Source: a virus
DNA length: 39,325 nucleotides
IMG/VR virus record: IMGVR_UViG_3300033148_004627
Span: 1 to 39,325 of that record
Strand: one strand, 5' to 3'
Shown: positions 1 to 9,838 of the stretch, in pieces
Layout of the letters: each line of letters begins with the position of its first letter
Numbering within the stretch: position 1 is the stretch's first letter
Program-made: the position numbers and the translations under genes
The notes under the pieces: generated by a model
What the model was told of the DNA's origin: nothing
What the model saw: only the letters and a program-made list of their open reading frames with translations
The model's database searches: none

Positions 1-7
1 TGGACAT
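1..7 (-). CDS. start of a gene running off the left edge
   Basis: An ATG reads leftwards from position 7, preceded by the C/T-rich leader CCATCACTCTT that is typical of starts in this window, and it lies 12 bases after the stop of the gene at 19-387. Only two codons (Met-Ser) are visible, so nothing can be said about the product and the start itself is an inference. Confidence 0.3.
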
Positions 8-18
8 AAGAGTGATGG

Positions 19-387
19 TTATTTCTCCTTAACATTTTCAGCTTCATCTACCATTTGTCGTGCTTGCTCAGTTGCAATGAAGTTCCATAGATTTATTTCC
101 TTATCTTGTATACTGACCTTCCCGTGATCACATAGTTTTTTAATAACATTGTATTGTGCAGGATCTAAGATCAGCTCTTTTGTCGCGGTGGCCAATGCGA
201 TACCAGCAGAATACAATGGTTCTCTATCACTATCTGTAATATTCATTGAATTAGCATTCACGATATACCTCATAAGAATGTCTTTCAGTGTGATAGCTTT
301 CGTGTCATTTGTACCATCAATTATCATATTCATTTGGACGCCTTCTAAGGTGTTCATTGGTTGAGAAATATCAATTTTCTTATTCAT
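19..387 (-). CDS. small phage protein of unknown function (122 aa)
   Basis: I do not recognise a named family. The protein is hydrophilic, without membrane segments or cysteine clusters. Its layout, a short N-terminal strand region followed by helices with a stretch about initiating or altering a fixed-length region (residues 30-95), resembles small phage orphans found beside tail genes, but that is only an impression. It is the last complete gene after the large tail fibre and seems to have its own promoter: TTGCAT and TATAAT with an 18-base spacer end 9 bases before the ATG. Its transcript would therefore begin almost at the start codon. There is no Shine-Dalgarno sequence. Confidence 0.7.
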   Translation of the reverse strand: MNKKIDISQPMNTLEGVQMNMIIDGTNDTKAITLKDILMRYIVNANSMNITDSDREPLYSAGIALATATKELILDPAQYNVIKKLCDHGKVSIQDKEINLWNFIATEQARQMVDEAENVKEK

Positions 388-396
388 AGTATTTAG

Positions 397-426
397 ATTA
401 TATAATTATTATTAAGAGTAATGCAA
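397..426 (-). promoter_or_regulatory. sigma70-like promoter for the gene at 19-387
   Basis: Reading the minus strand, TTGCAT (426-421) and TATAAT (402-397) are separated by 18 bases. The expected transcription start is near 390, only a few bases before the ATG at 387, so the mRNA would be almost leaderless. Confidence 0.5.
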
Positions 427-465
427 GTCTCTGGCGGGTATTATCTTCTATTGGCTGGAAAATGA

Positions 466-3400
466 TTAGAATAATGCCTGAACAGTTCTCCATGCACCAT
501 TACTATAGCAAACTAATGTTCCATTGGTTCCAGCATCTGTATCTAAGTAGAGTGCTCCTTCTACAGCAGGAGTAGGTGTTGTCCCACTCGGAATGATAAG
601 CCCTGTATTTATCCTAACAGCTGTATCCGCATGTAAATCCAAATACCCATCAGCATCAGAGTTCACATAGAGCAGTGCATCCCTGAATTGTACCGAGTAA
701 TTTTCTGATAAGAATAAATTGCCAGTGATGTTTGTATCTTGAAGCAGCCGTATGGCGGTGGTTGCTCCTATATCTATATAGCCGTCATTCAGGCTGGCTA
801 TGAACTCGTTCTTATCGGTCTGCGCCAGAACTATCTTTCCATCGAAATAGTGGTCTAATCCCTCTGCGTCATAGATCCCCCAGTTGATATCTGCACTGCG
901 GACTCTGTAAAAATAGATTCCATAATTAGTAGAATTCCCTGCACTATTACCTGCAATATCAATATTGAGACCTCTATTTTCAACAGTAAGAGAACCACTT
1001 GTTAATGTTGGAGTACTAAACAACTGTATCCAAGAGCCATAAGTAGTAAGTGTACTCGCAGGTGTGTTCCCTCCTGTATCTGTAAAAGTACAGTCTACAT
1101 CTACCTTACTCCTAGCTCCTGCAAGGGTAACCTGCGCGGCACCCGCCGCTGAGGAATCAAAAGTCGCGTCAACATCTAAAACAGTGTCGCTTGACATAAA
1201 ATAAAGATTTACAGGAGTTGCCTCCGTCCAAGTAATTGTTGGCGCGCCAGTTGCAAGTTTGAAAAATAATGCTCTGCAAGTTTTATAAACAGGTACTTCT
1301 ATTGAATCGTTTGTAAATGCAAGAGTTCCCTGAAAAGCTGTATGGTTTGCAATTATACCGCCAGCACCCAAATCTATTTTGCTCAATACATTCATGGTTT
1401 TGGTATCTGTGGCGGAGGTTGTAAAACCATTTGTATAACCATCAACATACAAGCCTGTTGTGTCTGTGCTTGCCATAACGATATGTGCTCGATAGTTAGC
1501 GGTGGGAGAAGCCCCTACTCCAAGTTGCCCTGTGGAAGTTACAACAAGCAACGGGTCGGAAGCACTATTCTCTACATATACCAGATCTGCTGTCTGTGAA
1601 GCGTTGCCTGTAACTGTTAGTTGAACAGCATTAGCTCCACCACCAAAAGTTCCTGCCCCTGTTGTAGATAAATTTTCATCTCCAAAACTTATAGCACCGC
1701 TCGTATCAGTTATCTCTCCACTTGTTAATTCTAATGTCCCTCTGATCAGCTTGTAATTATTGTTGTCCCATTTTAGAGCTTCATTATCTGCTTGAAGTTC
1801 TCCATTTGCAGAGCCGATAAAAACTATTCCCCCAATTTCACCAACTAATCCATTTATATTTACTTTGTCCCCTGTTATATCTCCAGCTGTTGTCAGATTA
1901 AAGTTCCCAACATTCCAATTAGCAGTCATTGGTCTTGATCCGTCTGCTAAAATATAATTTGCCTCTGTATAATTAGTTGCTGCTCCTGCTCCGTCAAACC
2001 CCGCTAGAGTTGAAACTGTCCCCGTGTGTCCGGCAGAAGTCCAAGCCAATGTCCCCAACTCATCATGTTGGGTAGGGGTAGATACCGCAAACAATTTATC
2101 AAAAGCAGTTGATAGTTCAATAATTTCAGCTTCGCCCTCTTGGACAATGACTCTTGCTATCAAAATAGCAAACTGGTCTAACAAAGGCGGGATAAAAGCA
2201 GGTGGTGTAGAGTTTTGTGCTTGTGTAAGCGTATAACTCCCTTGTCCGTAAATTACATTGCAATGGTTATCCACATCCATATATATCCAATGGACTCCAT
2301 ATCTGTTAGTGCCTAATGCTAATAAGGCATCACCTGCTCCTGTTTCAGGGTCATTGTAGTAAACATTATCCAGTTGGGTATTTGTAGTATCGGTAACCCA
2401 AGCAGCGGGTCCAGCATCAGCATCATAATACCAGGAAATATAATCAGTAGGCGTGGTGGTGTCTACTCCTGTGATACTTATTGAATTCAATCCAGCGTAT
2501 ATCACACCACTAGTTATTGCGAAATGTCTTGTTCCTTTGTCGCTGATTACTAAACCTGAAGCTCTCTCAAATCTTCTTAATTGTTTTGCCCTATGATGAA
2601 CACGTCTCGCAAGGTTATAAATTCGCATTCCTGCTTCATTCAAAATGTGCATTGTAGTCCCATCATAGAAGACAGAACCTATTGAGAACTTAGTCGTGTG
2701 ATCTATGTCAACAGAGGGGGTTGTAGTAACCGCAACTTGAGGAGAAGCATCATAATCAACATAAACCGTATGCTTTGTGCCAGAAGCTATCGCTATGCCG
2801 TTTCTTGCATCAAAATCTACAAATACAGCAGGGTCAATTTCGGCTGCTCCAGTTTTAGCTATTCCACAACCTGCAGTTACATTTATATTCCCACCAGTGG
2901 CATCAGATATCACTCCGCCTGAAATAAGTCCTGATGATTGCGTGATAGAAGCCCAGTCGTGCAGTGAAGTATATGTCGGAGTGCTATATTTCATATCTGT
3001 AAGATCGACATCAGCAAACGTCCCAAGCCCTGTAGTTGTAAGGTTGCCTCCTGTAAGCTCTACATCGCCACCAAGAGAATAGAAAGCATAATCAACGGCA
3101 ACAGAAGCGTTATAGAAGGTATAATTAGTATCAGCACCGGAAGCTTCAGCATACACACCATAAGTAGTACTTGTGCCAGCAGCAGATCCTTGTGCGCTTG
3201 TTCGTAGTCCAATCGTATCTGATATAACATCTCCAGATGCAAGGCCGACGGCCGTAAAAACACCACCTCTAGCCAATTGTTTTATCGTGCCTGCTCCACT
3301 TTGAGTCATAACCCCACCGACAGTAACTGCACCAGTAACACCATCATTCACAATTGTTCTATTCACAGCTCCAGTATTTTCATAAGCAACGGGGTTTGAA

Positions 3401-4179
3401 GTAACATTACCAATTACAGCTACCATTTTACCAATACCTGTAGTATTAGAATAAGAACCTGTAGCCTCTCTCGATACATCAGACCATATTCCATATCCGA
3501 TTGTCGAAGCACCAGCGGTAGTAAGTAGATCCAAACCTATTTTATGCCCAATATGAGTACCGCTAGCAGAACTATTCTCTAGTTCTGTATGAATTCCATA
3601 TGTAGTACCTGCTACGGTATTAGCATTAGTAACACCATCTATATAAATTGCATAAGTATCATCAGCAGCCATTGTGTTGATGATGTTTGGTACATATAAC
3701 GTATCTGTAGCAGATACAAAGTTAAAATCTGTATCTTCTGTAAAATAATCGGTAGCAGCCATGAAGGGAATAGAATTGGTGGTCCATCCACTAACTCCTA
3801 GCGCGGTTGTTTTGACAATCCAAACTTCTAATATATCTGTATCATCGTCATACGTCATTCTAGCTTCACCAGAAAGTACGCCACTCTTAGAAAAAACCAC
3901 ATGGTGATTTGTAATCGAGGTGTCTGTGATCCCACCAAATGATGATCCAGTACCAGTTGTGGAAATATCAGATGAAGTATTGGTCCAATCAATATGTTCA
4001 TTAGCAACGAAATTCATCAATTGATCATGATCAATCTCACCATCTTGTGTTACTGCCGATATGGTATTTCCTGCATCATCATAAGTGAAAACAATATTAC
4101 CAATAGTCCCATCATCAAGAATACCGCCAATCGAATCTTGGGCTTCTTCATCCGTATACTCTGGCGTAAAATGTCCCAT
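466..4179 (-). CDS. large tail fibre or tail spike protein (1237 aa)
   Basis: This is very probably a receptor-binding fibre. The sequence is rich in Thr, Ser, Gly, Ala and short beta-repeats, with many turn motifs of the type TTGxGTF and ITGDxVNINGL, as in trimeric phage fibres. Near the N-terminus it has HIDWTN, a motif common in phage fibre proteins that carry 'HIDWT' segments. A central region (about residues 430-680) is less repetitive, with an RRVHHRAKQL segment and a WIYMDVDNHCNVIYGQG segment. The C-terminus contains EGALYLDTDAGTNGTL followed by a GAWRTV ending, a common closing module in fibres. No intramolecular chaperone or peptidase was recognised. It follows a short beta-rich protein with a one-base gap, and is the longest fibre in the window, so it is the best candidate for host recognition. 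The assignment as fibre is firm; fibre versus enzymatic spike is not resolved. Confidence 0.85.
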   Translation of the reverse strand: MGHFTPEYTDEEAQDSIGGILDDGTIGNIVFTYDDAGNTISAVTQDGEIDHDQLMNFVANEHIDWTNTSSDISTTGTGSSFGGITDTSITNHHVVFSKSGVLSGEARMTYDDDTDILEVWIVKTTALGVSGWTTNSIPFMAATDYFTEDTDFNFVSATDTLYVPNIINTMAADDTYAIYIDGVTNANTVAGTTYGIHTELENSSASGTHIGHKIGLDLLTTAGASTIGYGIWSDVSREATGSYSNTTGIGKMVAVIGNVTSNPVAYENTGAVNRTIVNDGVTGAVTVGGVMTQSGAGTIKQLARGGVFTAVGLASGDVISDTIGLRTSAQGSAAGTSTTYGVYAEASGADTNYTFYNASVAVDYAFYSLGGDVELTGGNLTTTGLGTFADVDLTDMKYSTPTYTSLHDWASITQSSGLISGGVISDATGGNINVTAGCGIAKTGAAEIDPAVFVDFDARNGIAIASGTKHTVYVDYDASPQVAVTTTPSVDIDHTTKFSIGSVFYDGTTMHILNEAGMRIYNLARRVHHRAKQLRRFERASGLVISDKGTRHFAITSGVIYAGLNSISITGVDTTTPTDYISWYYDADAGPAAWVTDTTNTQLDNVYYNDPETGAGDALLALGTNRYGVHWIYMDVDNHCNVIYGQGSYTLTQAQNSTPPAFIPPLLDQFAILIARVIVQEGEAEIIELSTAFDKLFAVSTPTQHDELGTLAWTSAGHTGTVSTLAGFDGAGAATNYTEANYILADGSRPMTANWNVGNFNLTTAGDITGDKVNINGLVGEIGGIVFIGSANGELQADNEALKWDNNNYKLIRGTLELTSGEITDTSGAISFGDENLSTTGAGTFGGGANAVQLTVTGNASQTADLVYVENSASDPLLVVTSTGQLGVGASPTANYRAHIVMASTDTTGLYVDGYTNGFTTSATDTKTMNVLSKIDLGAGGIIANHTAFQGTLAFTNDSIEVPVYKTCRALFFKLATGAPTITWTEATPVNLYFMSSDTVLDVDATFDSSAAGAAQVTLAGARSKVDVDCTFTDTGGNTPASTLTTYGSWIQLFSTPTLTSGSLTVENRGLNIDIAGNSAGNSTNYGIYFYRVRSADINWGIYDAEGLDHYFDGKIVLAQTDKNEFIASLNDGYIDIGATTAIRLLQDTNITGNLFLSENYSVQFRDALLYVNSDADGYLDLHADTAVRINTGLIIPSGTTPTPAVEGALYLDTDAGTNGTLVCYSNGAWRTVQALF

Positions 4180-4180
4180 T

Positions 4181-4561
4181 TTATTTGAAGAGAATATTGA
4201 CTATAAGATTCGCTCCAAGTGGTGTAGATCCAGTAGCAGTAGTTGTAACAGCATATGTCATCGCTGTACTAAAATGTGTAGGGACGACAAGAATATTATC
4301 CATACCTCCTCCAGTAGAACTTCCACCTGCCGGTATAGGCAGACTTAAGGTCGGTGTTGTAGTCCCGAGCGTAATATCAGCAGCAATCGCATCGAATATC
4401 TGTAGAAACGCATCAACAGCATTGGAATTGTAAGATACAATTCCATAGAGATTAACCTCGTATGTTGTGACAGCAACTAAGCCAGCTGCCGCGCTTGCAT
4501 TGAAGTGGGTCTCGCATCCATCTGCGGCATTATGCGCTGCGATGTACGAATACTCGGGCAT
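4181..4561 (-). CDS. small beta-rich virion-associated protein, paralogue B (126 aa)
   Basis: The function is not known. This protein is clearly homologous to the one at 5067-5456. Shared elements in order are an ADAFxQ/VDAFLQ segment, GTTTP, an IPxG turn, a FxTAxTY segment, a TTTAxGST stretch and a LxVNxxF C-terminus. It has no membrane segment or cysteines typical of zinc binding, and the composition suggests an all-beta fold such as a decoration or fibre-associated domain. Its start lies 85 bases inside the end of the amidase-like gene, in another frame, and its stop is one base from the tail fibre start. The start is ATG after the leader CTTTTACCTCTCAATC. The pair probably arose by duplication around the amidase gene. 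Confidence 0.8.
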   Translation of the reverse strand: MPEYSYIAAHNAADGCETHFNASAAAGLVAVTTYEVNLYGIVSYNSNAVDAFLQIFDAIAADITLGTTTPTLSLPIPAGGSSTGGGMDNILVVPTHFSTAMTYAVTTTATGSTPLGANLIVNILFK

Positions 4562-5067
4562 GATTGAGAGGTAAAAGATTTAAGATTCGTATTTTTAAGA
4601 TTATCCCGGCAGATCGATAGCAGATCGCTCCGATGAGAGCTCTTACTTTTTGACAACTCAAGTATCCACCGACGACTAATCTGCTCATCGTTGAAATATG
4701 TAATTAGCGCTCTCAGAATATCTGCATTCTTCGTATTGTCATATACACGCGAGAGTTTAATACGGTAGCGTCTCTTAGCCATGTCCAGTAGACGCAGGAG
4801 AGATACTAACTGGTGTTGGGAAGTCTGAGATCCAGCAAGCCAGATACTCAATACTGTGTATCGATCAATGCGCTTATCAGGATACTTCACTGGATACCAT
4901 TCATTTTTCGATTGTACGACAGTACCGTCTTGTTCAATGAAATAATGACATTGTACTTCACCACCCTGACTATCTTTGACCTCATTGAATACTTTACGAG
5001 TTTCGTCCAGCTTGATTTCCAAGCGGTGTAGAAACACCTTAGTCTTCGGCGGATAAATGAGAGGCAT
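4477..5067 (-). CDS. N-acetylmuramoyl-L-alanine amidase-like endolysin, T7-lysozyme/PGRP type (196 aa)
   Basis: This enzyme would cut the amide bond between muramic acid and the peptide stem of peptidoglycan at lysis or entry. The call rests on a CHYFIEQDGTV segment (residues 40-50), the signature strand-turn of type 2 amidases. A histidine at 14 (VFLHRLE) sits where the first zinc ligand normally lies. A His at 145 is followed eight residues later by Cys 153, the same spacing as the second and third ligands in T7 lysozyme. The usual 'HHT' motif is replaced by 'LHR', so the match is divergent and activity is not certain. The ATG overlaps the stop of the upstream gene as TGATG. The last 85 bases overlap the next gene. 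There is no signal peptide, so a holin would be needed for release; a holin-like gene is at 27528-27803. Confidence 0.6.
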   Translation of the reverse strand: MPLIYPPKTKVFLHRLEIKLDETRKVFNEVKDSQGGEVQCHYFIEQDGTVVQSKNEWYPVKYPDKRIDRYTVLSIWLAGSQTSQHQLVSLLRLLDMAKRRYRIKLSRVYDNTKNADILRALITYFNDEQISRRWILELSKSKSSHRSDLLSICRDNLKNTNLKSFTSQSCPSIRTSQRIMPQMDARPTSMQARQLA

Positions 5068-5456
5068 CAGTTTGCATAGAACAGATTCACTACTAGCCCA
5101 GCTGCTGGGTCAGTACTGCCTGCAGCAGTTGTAGTACAGACGTACGTGATTGCTGTACCGAAATCAATAGGTATCGGGAATACTATTGTTGTATTCGCAG
5201 CATCTGTGGCATCCCCCTTTGGGATGTGTATTGAACACAACGGTGTCGTAGTACCAACTACAACACTACCGGCAACTACATCGTGTAGCTGAATAAATGC
5301 GTCTGCTGCGTTGATATTTGACACACTGAGTGCATACAACTTACCTGCAGTCGTAGAACACACTTGGGCAGTATTGTCTCCATCAGCATCGAATAATGTG
5401 CTGAGGCCCGGTATTGATTCTGGCTTGGGGACTGGATATCCTCTTGTAGAAGACAT
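5067..5456 (-). CDS. small beta-rich virion-associated protein, paralogue A (129 aa)
   Basis: The function is unknown; it is homologous to the protein at 4181-4561 over almost its whole length (see the shared ADAFxQ, GTTTP, IPxG, FGTAITY, TTTAAGST and LVVNLFY segments). It is predicted all-beta, and is likely a virion or fibre accessory protein given its place between the internal virion protein and the amidase. The start is ATG after CTTTACCCCCATTCTC, one of the clearest examples of the C/T-rich leader used in this window. Its stop codon overlaps the start of the amidase gene (TGATG), so the two are probably translationally coupled. Confidence 0.8.
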   Translation of the reverse strand: MSSTRGYPVPKPESIPGLSTLFDADGDNTAQVCSTTAGKLYALSVSNINAADAFIQLHDVVAGSVVVGTTTPLCSIHIPKGDATDAANTTIVFPIPIDFGTAITYVCTTTAAGSTDPAAGLVVNLFYAN

Positions 5457-5492
5457 GAGAATGGGGGTAAAGATAACAAATATAGTATAGCA

Positions 5493-8400
5493 TTACTGCC
5501 GTATTCCGAATTCAAATAGATCTATCATCTGCGCACCACCTGGCACACCGAACAGTGCGGCTCCACCCTTTGCCGCTCGAATTCCTTGTCGAGCACCTGG
5601 GCCAGCTTCAAAGCTTGTAAGTAGGTTCCCGAATGATCGTCCAATTGGTGATCCCTCTGCTGTTGCACTCAGACCAGGTACGAAGTCTGTTGCGAGTGTA
5701 GAGAAGTATTTGTAGCTAAACATATTCCCAGAGAAACGTGGTGCCATTCCTGTCTTAAGCTTGTAGTACTCGTCAGAGATAGCCTTCTCCATCATCACTC
5801 CTACCATCACCGTTGAGAATGCCGAGGCTACCGCTGAAGGTGGTGCACCTTTCTCTATCAAACCAGCCCTTAGCAAATCCTGCTTGACAAAGTTAAAGTT
5901 AGCATTTACAAACGTATTAAATTGCAAGAATACAAGACCCATGTCATTTTTGAACGCCTTTGGCAGGTTCTCAAGCTCTGTAGATCCTTGAGTCGTGCGC
6001 ACGGTCGAGTCTGCGAATCTCATAGCATCATCGAAGCTCATGCCAAGTTCCCGCACCGCAAATTCTTTTGCTGCAATATGCCCCAACATTGCTGCCTCAA
6101 AGTCAATTACCTTCAGTGGCTTAAGACCAATCTCAGAAATCTCTTCAGCTCTACCTGCAAGAGAGCCGGCCTTTGGCTTCTCGATCCTCTCAAATGCGAT
6201 ATCTGGTAGCCTTCTCATAAGATGCTGTGAGTTGTCCAGATGGAGTTTCCGGACATTCGGGTCCCTAAGTTTACCTATGTTTGACTGCAGATAACTAAGA
6301 CCTGTTCCGGGCTTCCCAGAAACCAAATCGATCTTCGCAGACGTATTAAGCGCAGCAATCGCCTGCTTTGCAATAGACGTACCACGGAATGAGAGAGCGA
6401 ACCTACTTAGGTTCGTACGGAGCATCGCTACAGCCTTCCACGCTGGGGAGGACACAGTTTTATTACCGCGCAACACATCTTGAATCCAGTCATCTCGGAA
6501 ATACTTTTGGGCTCCCGCACCATAGATATCCCCAAATTCAGGCTGCTCTACAAAATGCTTTATGCGTGCACAAAGCGGTCCCATCTCTATGAAGTAGTGA
6601 GCCTTCTCCATATACCTTTCCATCAACTCATAGGCATCCATCTTAATCAAAATGTCAGAAAGTCTCCTCTCCTTTAGATTCGACATATCTGGCGTGCGCC
6701 TGCGTATGAAATGGCTAATCTGATTATTCTTGTCGATGATCCCAGCATTGATAAGCTCATCACGATCAAGTTGGATTGGGAGATATCTCTCAATGAATCC
6801 AATGTCCTCACCAGTTGAATCCAGAGCGGCCTGCTTAAGTTCCGGATGGATATCATCCATAGAATTCCTCCAGTAATCATATATCTTCTGCTGCGCCGGT
6901 GAGGGCTTTTCTGGAATAACAATATCAACATGTTCTGGATTAGCCTTGCGCATCTCCGCGTTAGCCTTAGCAAGCTGAACTTGTACATACTCCCGCATAC
7001 TACGAAACGCACTCTCCGCCGGTGGGTCCATCTGAGTAAGACCCCATAGATCTGTATCACGGATCTGATCAGGTGTCAGGTCACCACGCATCTTACTATG
7101 TTCGAGACTCCATGCGTGCGTCCTTCGAGCGGCTTTTGTCGCAGCATCCTGGACAGGCCATATCATCATCCTCATAAACGGCCCATCATACGTTAATTTC
7201 CCCTTATCAACCATATTGGCATAAACCTCTGTTGGCATAAGCGACTGCATCACGCTAGTAAACCCACCACGCATCTTTCCCCAGAAGTCATCTGGTAACT
7301 CTCTCGGATCTGGCGGTTCTACGATTCCTCCATTATCTTTCAAGGTTCTTAGTTGCGTCCATACCTCTTCATCTACCTTCATGCGTCCACTCTCATCCAT
7401 CCTTATATTGTCACGCAGTGAGTAACCATCCATCATTAATTGATCAATAGCTTCATCTGAGATACCTTTCTTCTTAAGGTCTCCTCTGACCTGTTCTATA
7501 GAGCCTTTAAAGTCCGCAGGGAGAGCACGGCGTGCCTCGCTGGTCATTAACAGTAATTCTCTCTCCGGACGCATCTCAACGCCATGCTTGCGCTCCAGCT
7601 CTCGCTTAATTTTACGTATGTCACCGTTATGCTTCTTTGACAATCTTTCGATATCTGATTCTGGTGATTCATCGACTTTCTTTACGGTATCCGGCAGATT
7701 CTTACCCTCATCTCCACCAACAGGACGATAAGCAAGGTCATCTCCTGTCATCTCCAAAGAATGTTGCACAGCATCAGCATCACGGATGCTTGGTTTCTCA
7801 GGATATTTAGTAACAGGAATCCTTTGTCGAATATCGTCAAGAAAGTCATTAAATTGTTTTGGTGTCTCAGGATCTCCTTTTGGAAGAGTCTTGTCTATCC
7901 TTTTGAATGCAGGAGTAGTACCATGCGCATCAATCTTCTTTTGGATAGAAGATCTAACATCACCACCTTCTGCCTTGAGCCTTGCTATATTAGCCTGCGC
8001 ATCAACAATGGCTGCACCTTTAGTATCAAATCCACCACGTGTCGTCAGTCCGACACCAGACCGCTCCTCTACTACATGCCATCTTCCGTCGTCTCCTTTA
8101 TATGAGAATGCATCTACGTCTGTAATAGCCTTCACACGTCTTGCCTGTGGGCGAGGTTCGAATCGTGAGAAGTTTCCATCACTGTCACCGATGGCACTCC
8201 AGAACCTAACTTCTGGGTCTTCCGGTAATTGAGCTTTCCTGCGGAGGTTAGGATCGTTGTAGTAGATTAGTCGGTGCTCTTGGAAGAGATCATTCCACGT
8301 CCTACCGGTCCGTCCAATCTCTGTATCCCCCATGAAGTGACTGAATTGTCTCACATTTCTAAACGATCCAGTGGCGTCATAGTAATCAGATACATGTTGC

Positions 8401-9836
8401 TCCAATTCCCTCATTGCGACATTCTTGACGTTAGGGCTATCGAAGTTCTTGAACTTTGGGCGACCGCGCATGGATGAGAAAACTACCTCGAATGCGCCGC
8501 CAAGCAGCATACCCATATAAAAGTCATCCTTTGTGTATTCATATCCAGACAACTTGCTTGTAGTGGCTTGAACAGTTTCCTCGGCGAGATTCACAAGAGA
8601 CATTCTGAAAGCTAGAGGGTTTTGCTTCGCCCATTTGTGTAGACCTGAAGCTGTGGTTGTATCAATGGCCTTTAGTACCCTCTGCTCAATCTTTGAGCCA
8701 CGGATTGCGGCAAGTTTAACGGGTGTGCGTAGGTATTTACCTATAAATGCACTACTTCTGAGTATTTGCGCCTCCAGAATAGGAGACAAGGCTGTATAAA
8801 GAGCAATGTTGCCGAGTAGACCACCAGTGACCTGTCCACCGCGCGTACCAATCCTTTCTCCTTCCGTCATATTCAGATTCCCAACGTAGAATCCGTCGTA
8901 GTATAGTGCGTCACCTCTCACCACCAGATCTCCCACTTTCTTCTGCGTAAGCTTATTAAGCAAAGGGATGGCATCGAATGCCCCCTGCACCGTGCTCTTT
9001 GTGAAGGCAGGAACGACTCCTGCCCTGTCTTCCGGAGAAAGCCTCTTTAGTTCTGCTGCTCCTCTACCAGCCCTCTGTGCGATGCCCATCAAAGTATTTG
9101 AAATCTTGGCAGAGATATCAATAGCAGGGAGATGAGAATCTGCAAGTCTCTCGAAGAAGTCTCCTGTCTGAGGATCTACCCCTTTAGCAATACGATTCAT
9201 ATATTTAGTTGCCAAAGCATTGCGCTCACTACGCTTAAGTGGTCTGTTGATATTCAACCTTTGCTTCTCCCGATTGAAGAACGCCTCCATATCCCCGCTG
9301 ACATTCCGGAAGTCAGGCGTGAGGGTTTTATCAAATGCACTCTCCATGTCCCTTGAGTAATCAAGGATATTCAGTTGCCCTTGGAGTTCTTCTGCCCACG
9401 TATCAAGGTTGTCATACACACTCTTGAGATCAGACATGATCCCAGTTGCTCTATTGAGATACTGCAGTCTACCTCTCTCATCGAGTAAGGTATCAACTTC
9501 AAGTTCCCTGCCGCGCCCAGTCCATCTTTTGACCCAATTGTTGTACGTATCATTAAGCTTCTTCTGTTGGAAGTTGCGTAGATTTTCACGATCTGAGACC
9601 TCCAATGCGTTCTTCACAGGATTGCCCCACGGGAGATTTCTACGGAATGCCGAGCTAATTGTCGGTGATGGTATGCGAGCATCCACAGAAGACATATTCT
9701 GCACTCCAACGCTCTCAACTGCTCTGATCGCCTCAGCAAACTGTGGATTGATAGTCGTACTTGGGATACGTGGTGCAGGAGTCATCCCGCCTACCGGAGT
9801 CATGTTCTGAGCCGGTGTCATAAGCTGGTTAGCCAT
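5493..9836 (-). CDS. giant internal virion / DNA-ejection protein (1447 aa)
   Basis: This is probably an internal core protein ejected with the DNA, equivalent in position and size to the largest ejection proteins of podoviruses. The C-terminal third (from about residue 880) has the look of the large polyvalent-protein-associated domains found at the C-terminus of such phage proteins. It is mostly helical, with an 'RMMIWPVQDAATK' start, FIERYLPI, an MLRTNLSRFALSFRGTSIAK segment and an LVFLQFNTFVNANFNFVKQD segment. The centre (about residues 560-850) is charged and helical. A Pro/Thr-rich N-terminus repeats MTPxxxMTP. I see no catalytic motif for lysozyme, protease or transglycosylase. It starts two bases after the stop of the M23 protein gene, which indicates a shared transcript. 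Without long-tail genes (tape measure, tube, sheath) in the window, a podovirus core is the best reading. Confidence 0.7.
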   Translation of the reverse strand: MANQLMTPAQNMTPVGGMTPAPRIPSTTINPQFAEAIRAVESVGVQNMSSVDARIPSPTISSAFRRNLPWGNPVKNALEVSDRENLRNFQQKKLNDTYNNWVKRWTGRGRELEVDTLLDERGRLQYLNRATGIMSDLKSVYDNLDTWAEELQGQLNILDYSRDMESAFDKTLTPDFRNVSGDMEAFFNREKQRLNINRPLKRSERNALATKYMNRIAKGVDPQTGDFFERLADSHLPAIDISAKISNTLMGIAQRAGRGAAELKRLSPEDRAGVVPAFTKSTVQGAFDAIPLLNKLTQKKVGDLVVRGDALYYDGFYVGNLNMTEGERIGTRGGQVTGGLLGNIALYTALSPILEAQILRSSAFIGKYLRTPVKLAAIRGSKIEQRVLKAIDTTTASGLHKWAKQNPLAFRMSLVNLAEETVQATTSKLSGYEYTKDDFYMGMLLGGAFEVVFSSMRGRPKFKNFDSPNVKNVAMRELEQHVSDYYDATGSFRNVRQFSHFMGDTEIGRTGRTWNDLFQEHRLIYYNDPNLRRKAQLPEDPEVRFWSAIGDSDGNFSRFEPRPQARRVKAITDVDAFSYKGDDGRWHVVEERSGVGLTTRGGFDTKGAAIVDAQANIARLKAEGGDVRSSIQKKIDAHGTTPAFKRIDKTLPKGDPETPKQFNDFLDDIRQRIPVTKYPEKPSIRDADAVQHSLEMTGDDLAYRPVGGDEGKNLPDTVKKVDESPESDIERLSKKHNGDIRKIKRELERKHGVEMRPERELLLMTSEARRALPADFKGSIEQVRGDLKKKGISDEAIDQLMMDGYSLRDNIRMDESGRMKVDEEVWTQLRTLKDNGGIVEPPDPRELPDDFWGKMRGGFTSVMQSLMPTEVYANMVDKGKLTYDGPFMRMMIWPVQDAATKAARRTHAWSLEHSKMRGDLTPDQIRDTDLWGLTQMDPPAESAFRSMREYVQVQLAKANAEMRKANPEHVDIVIPEKPSPAQQKIYDYWRNSMDDIHPELKQAALDSTGEDIGFIERYLPIQLDRDELINAGIIDKNNQISHFIRRRTPDMSNLKERRLSDILIKMDAYELMERYMEKAHYFIEMGPLCARIKHFVEQPEFGDIYGAGAQKYFRDDWIQDVLRGNKTVSSPAWKAVAMLRTNLSRFALSFRGTSIAKQAIAALNTSAKIDLVSGKPGTGLSYLQSNIGKLRDPNVRKLHLDNSQHLMRRLPDIAFERIEKPKAGSLAGRAEEISEIGLKPLKVIDFEAAMLGHIAAKEFAVRELGMSFDDAMRFADSTVRTTQGSTELENLPKAFKNDMGLVFLQFNTFVNANFNFVKQDLLRAGLIEKGAPPSAVASAFSTVMVGVMMEKAISDEYYKLKTGMAPRFSGNMFSYKYFSTLATDFVPGLSATAEGSPIGRSFGNLLTSFEAGPGARQGIRAAKGGAALFGVPGGAQMIDLFEFGIRQ

Positions 9837-9838
9837 AG

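Noticed and set aside
4620-4631. A third GCAGATCGCTCC match to the hairpin-element tail
   Set aside because: It lies in the coding sequence of the amidase, exactly in the His-Asp...Cys codons, and has no CCGT/CTA/ACGG hairpin next to it, so it is probably chance.
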